Assembly (NCBI GenBank): GCA_022823465.1
Contig: JAJEHX010000035.1
Coordinates: 35,866 to 99,865, forward strand
Reading direction: 5' to 3'
Origin: Candidatus Latescibacterota bacterium
GTDB taxonomy: Bacteria; JAAXHH01
Length of the DNA stretch: 64,000 nucleotides
A program made the position numbers and the translations under genes. The number at the start of each line of letters is the position of its first letter. Position 1 is the first letter of the stretch. The notes under the pieces were generated by a model. That model was not told the origin of the DNA. It saw nothing but the letters and a program-made list of their open reading frames with translations, and searched no databases. Shown piece after piece: positions 62,959 through 64,000 of this stretch.

Positions 62959-63450
62959 TTACGATCCCCAACCGCGTTCTTCCTTTAAGAAAATCATTGT
63001 ATCAAACGCAGCAAGTTTAATTGCTTCTTCGGTCATGTATTTTCGTTTTGAAACTACTTTACAATCGTCGTTACGATCTATGATTCTGGCACCCCATCCA
63101 CCGGAATCCTTCTTATAAACGGTGATGTTCATACCATCTGTATTTATGTACTGGTTTCCTTTAACAGATGTACTCCACTTACGATTAAGCCAATTCCTTC
63201 GTCTTCGATTCGCATTCCTCAGAGCACGTTCACGTATGCGTGGTCGTAGATAGTCGTTTTCCATGTTCTCGGCACAAACGCAGCCCACACCAAGAGTTTC
63301 CGAGTGGTTCGGATGTTCCATATAATGCACATATCGGATTTCCCGAGTCTCACACATTTCGCACACGGCATCAAGTGATTCAAGATCCTCAACACCGATA
63401 CAGGTCCATCCTTTATGTGGAACACCGGATTGGTCCCATTTTCCAGACAT
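62959..63450 (-). CDS. Cysteine-rich putative zinc-binding protein
   Basis: 163 residues from ATG at 63450 (GGGAAT upstream). Pairs CEMC and CVC near the start (residues about 30-56), in the context IRYVHYMEHP...GVGCVCAENME, then a very basic helix (RERALRNANRRRRNWLNRKW) and a small beta domain. This pattern belongs to a hypothetical family found in many bacteria, often near defence genes; the cysteines suggest a zinc knuckle. Function unknown. Confidence 0.65.
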   Translation of the reverse strand: MSGKWDQSGVPHKGWTCIGVEDLESLDAVCEMCETREIRYVHYMEHPNHSETLGVGCVCAENMENDYLRPRIRERALRNANRRRRNWLNRKWSTSVKGNQYINTDGMNITVYKKDSGGWGARIIDRNDDCKVVSKRKYMTEEAIKLAAFDTMIFLKEERGWGS

Positions 63451-63503
63451 AAATTCCCATTTGTACGCAACACTTGTATAGATGCGTCTGTTAAACTGAG
63501 TTG

Positions 63504-64000
63504 CTAGGCCACTTCGTCGCTGTCCTTCGACTTGAAGATACGGAGCAGCCGGTTGAGCGGGTCGTAAAACTCGCCGACGACCCGTTCCTTCAGGGGAATG
63601 ATGGCGTTGTCCGTGATGGTGATCTCTTCGGGGCAGACGTTGGTGCAGCACTTGGTGATGTTGCAGTAGCCGATGCCCTGGTCGTCCTTGAGGTCGCCGA
63701 GCCGGTCCTCGGTGTCGAGGGGATGCATCTCGAGGGCGGCGTTGTGCACCATGAGGCGCGGGCCGATGAACTCCTCGTGCAGGTCGTGCTCCCGCAGCAC
63801 GTGGCAGACGTCCTGGCAGAGAAAGCACTCGATACACTTGCGGAACTCCTGCACCCGTTCGATATCGTCCTGGTCCATGCGCCAGGTGCCGTCCGCGTCG
63901 TCCGGCTTGCGAGGCTTGAAGGGCTTGACCTTCATCTTGGCCTCGTAGTTCCAGGACACGTCCGTGACGAGATCGCGGATGGTCTTGAAGGCCTTCATCG
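63504..64000 (-). CDS. sdhB: Succinate dehydrogenase/fumarate reductase iron-sulfur subunit (5' end outside window)
   Basis: The C-terminal 165 residues are seen; the frame continues past the window edge, so the ATG at 63998 is probably internal. Two cluster motifs are intact: CIECFLCQDVCH and CNITKCCTNVCPEE, binding the [4Fe-4S] and [3Fe-4S]/[4Fe-4S] centres. The N-terminal [2Fe-2S] domain lies outside. It couples the flavoprotein to quinone, matching the menaquinone genes of this window. High GC marks the return to core genome. Confidence 0.9.
   Translation of the reverse strand, partial: MKAFKTIRDLVTDVSWNYEAKMKVKPFKPRKPDDADGTWRMDQDDIERVQEFRKCIECFLCQDVCHVLREHDLHEEFIGPRLMVHNAALEMHPLDTEDRLGDLKDDQGIGYCNITKCCTNVCPEEITITDNAIIPLKERVVGEFYDPLNRLLRIFKSKDSDEVA

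Noticed and set aside
45469..63503. A prophage or integrative element with an integrase
   Set aside because: I found no integrase, transposase, phage structural gene or att-like repeat next to a tRNA gene.
1..64000. CRISPR arrays, rRNA and tRNA genes
   Set aside because: No regularly spaced repeats and no recognisable rRNA or tRNA sequence were seen by eye; a tRNAscan or Infernal run would settle it.

Overview
The window is GC-rich bacterial DNA of the kind seen in uncultured members of the FCB superphylum. Pointers are a SusC-type TonB-dependent receptor followed by a DUF4249-like lipoprotein, a DUF2851 protein, a UbiA/MenG/UbiX set that fits menaquinone synthesis by the futalosine route, and a scatter of PhyH dioxygenase, choline-sulfatase-like, Gfo/Idh/MocA and DUF6807 genes. 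This mix is typical of Latescibacterota-like metagenome genomes, but the phylum is an inference from gene content only.

Region 1 (1 to about 45.5 kb) is mostly housekeeping and scavenging. In order it holds: an ECF sigma factor (cut by the window edge), an HU-TPR fusion, a DUF6807 protein, the TonB receptor and lipoprotein pair, a DinG-type helicase, an overlapping run mqnP-like/menG/ubiX/nth, an aldolase of the DapA superfamily, a minus-strand group (DUF2851, a 93-residue protein, a MerR-like HTH protein), plsC and a HAD phosphatase, a Cache-like lipoprotein, two glycosidase-like genes, rdgB-rph-ptsN, a DUF4398 lipoprotein, purC-mfd, two parvulin-type foldases, S4 protein-methyltransferase-holB-metG-tatD-rsmA, a divergent polysaccharide deacetylase, a PdxJ-like protein without its catalytic residues, a SecD/SecF-like pair without the proton-relay residues, and then a sulfatase, an oxidoreductase, an HsdR_N-type protein and a PhyH dioxygenase.

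Region 2 (about 45.5 to 63.5 kb) is an accessory and defence island whose base composition becomes clearly AT-richer in places. It starts with a VapBC-like pair and a complete type III restriction-modification pair. After an ordinary cyclase and SDR gene come layers of toxin-antitoxin material: a stop-interrupted HigB/RelE-like toxin remnant, a translationally coupled three-gene AbiE-like locus (nuclease-fold/winged-helix AbiEi, a frameshifted AbiEii nucleotidyltransferase, a PD-(D/E)XK protein) behind an inverted-repeat operator, a duplicated decayed SDR 3' end, and an intact HigA/NadS-type antitoxin next to the 19-codon stub of its toxin.

The most interesting locus is a four-gene membrane operon at 57452-62204: a four-TM coiled-coil protein, a membrane-anchored degenerate vWA-like protein, an ExbB/MotA-like four-TM protein with a very long coiled-coil tail, and an ExbD/MotB-like one-TM protein with Glu where Asp normally sits. 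It recalls the ZorAB motor of Zorya but lacks the OmpA-type domain and has different partners. It is a good candidate for an undescribed ion-driven defence or envelope system. Two near-identical 65-residue membrane-protein genes lie at 52743 and 62682 and bracket most of the island. The window ends in a succinate dehydrogenase/fumarate reductase iron-sulfur subunit gene, back in core-genome sequence.
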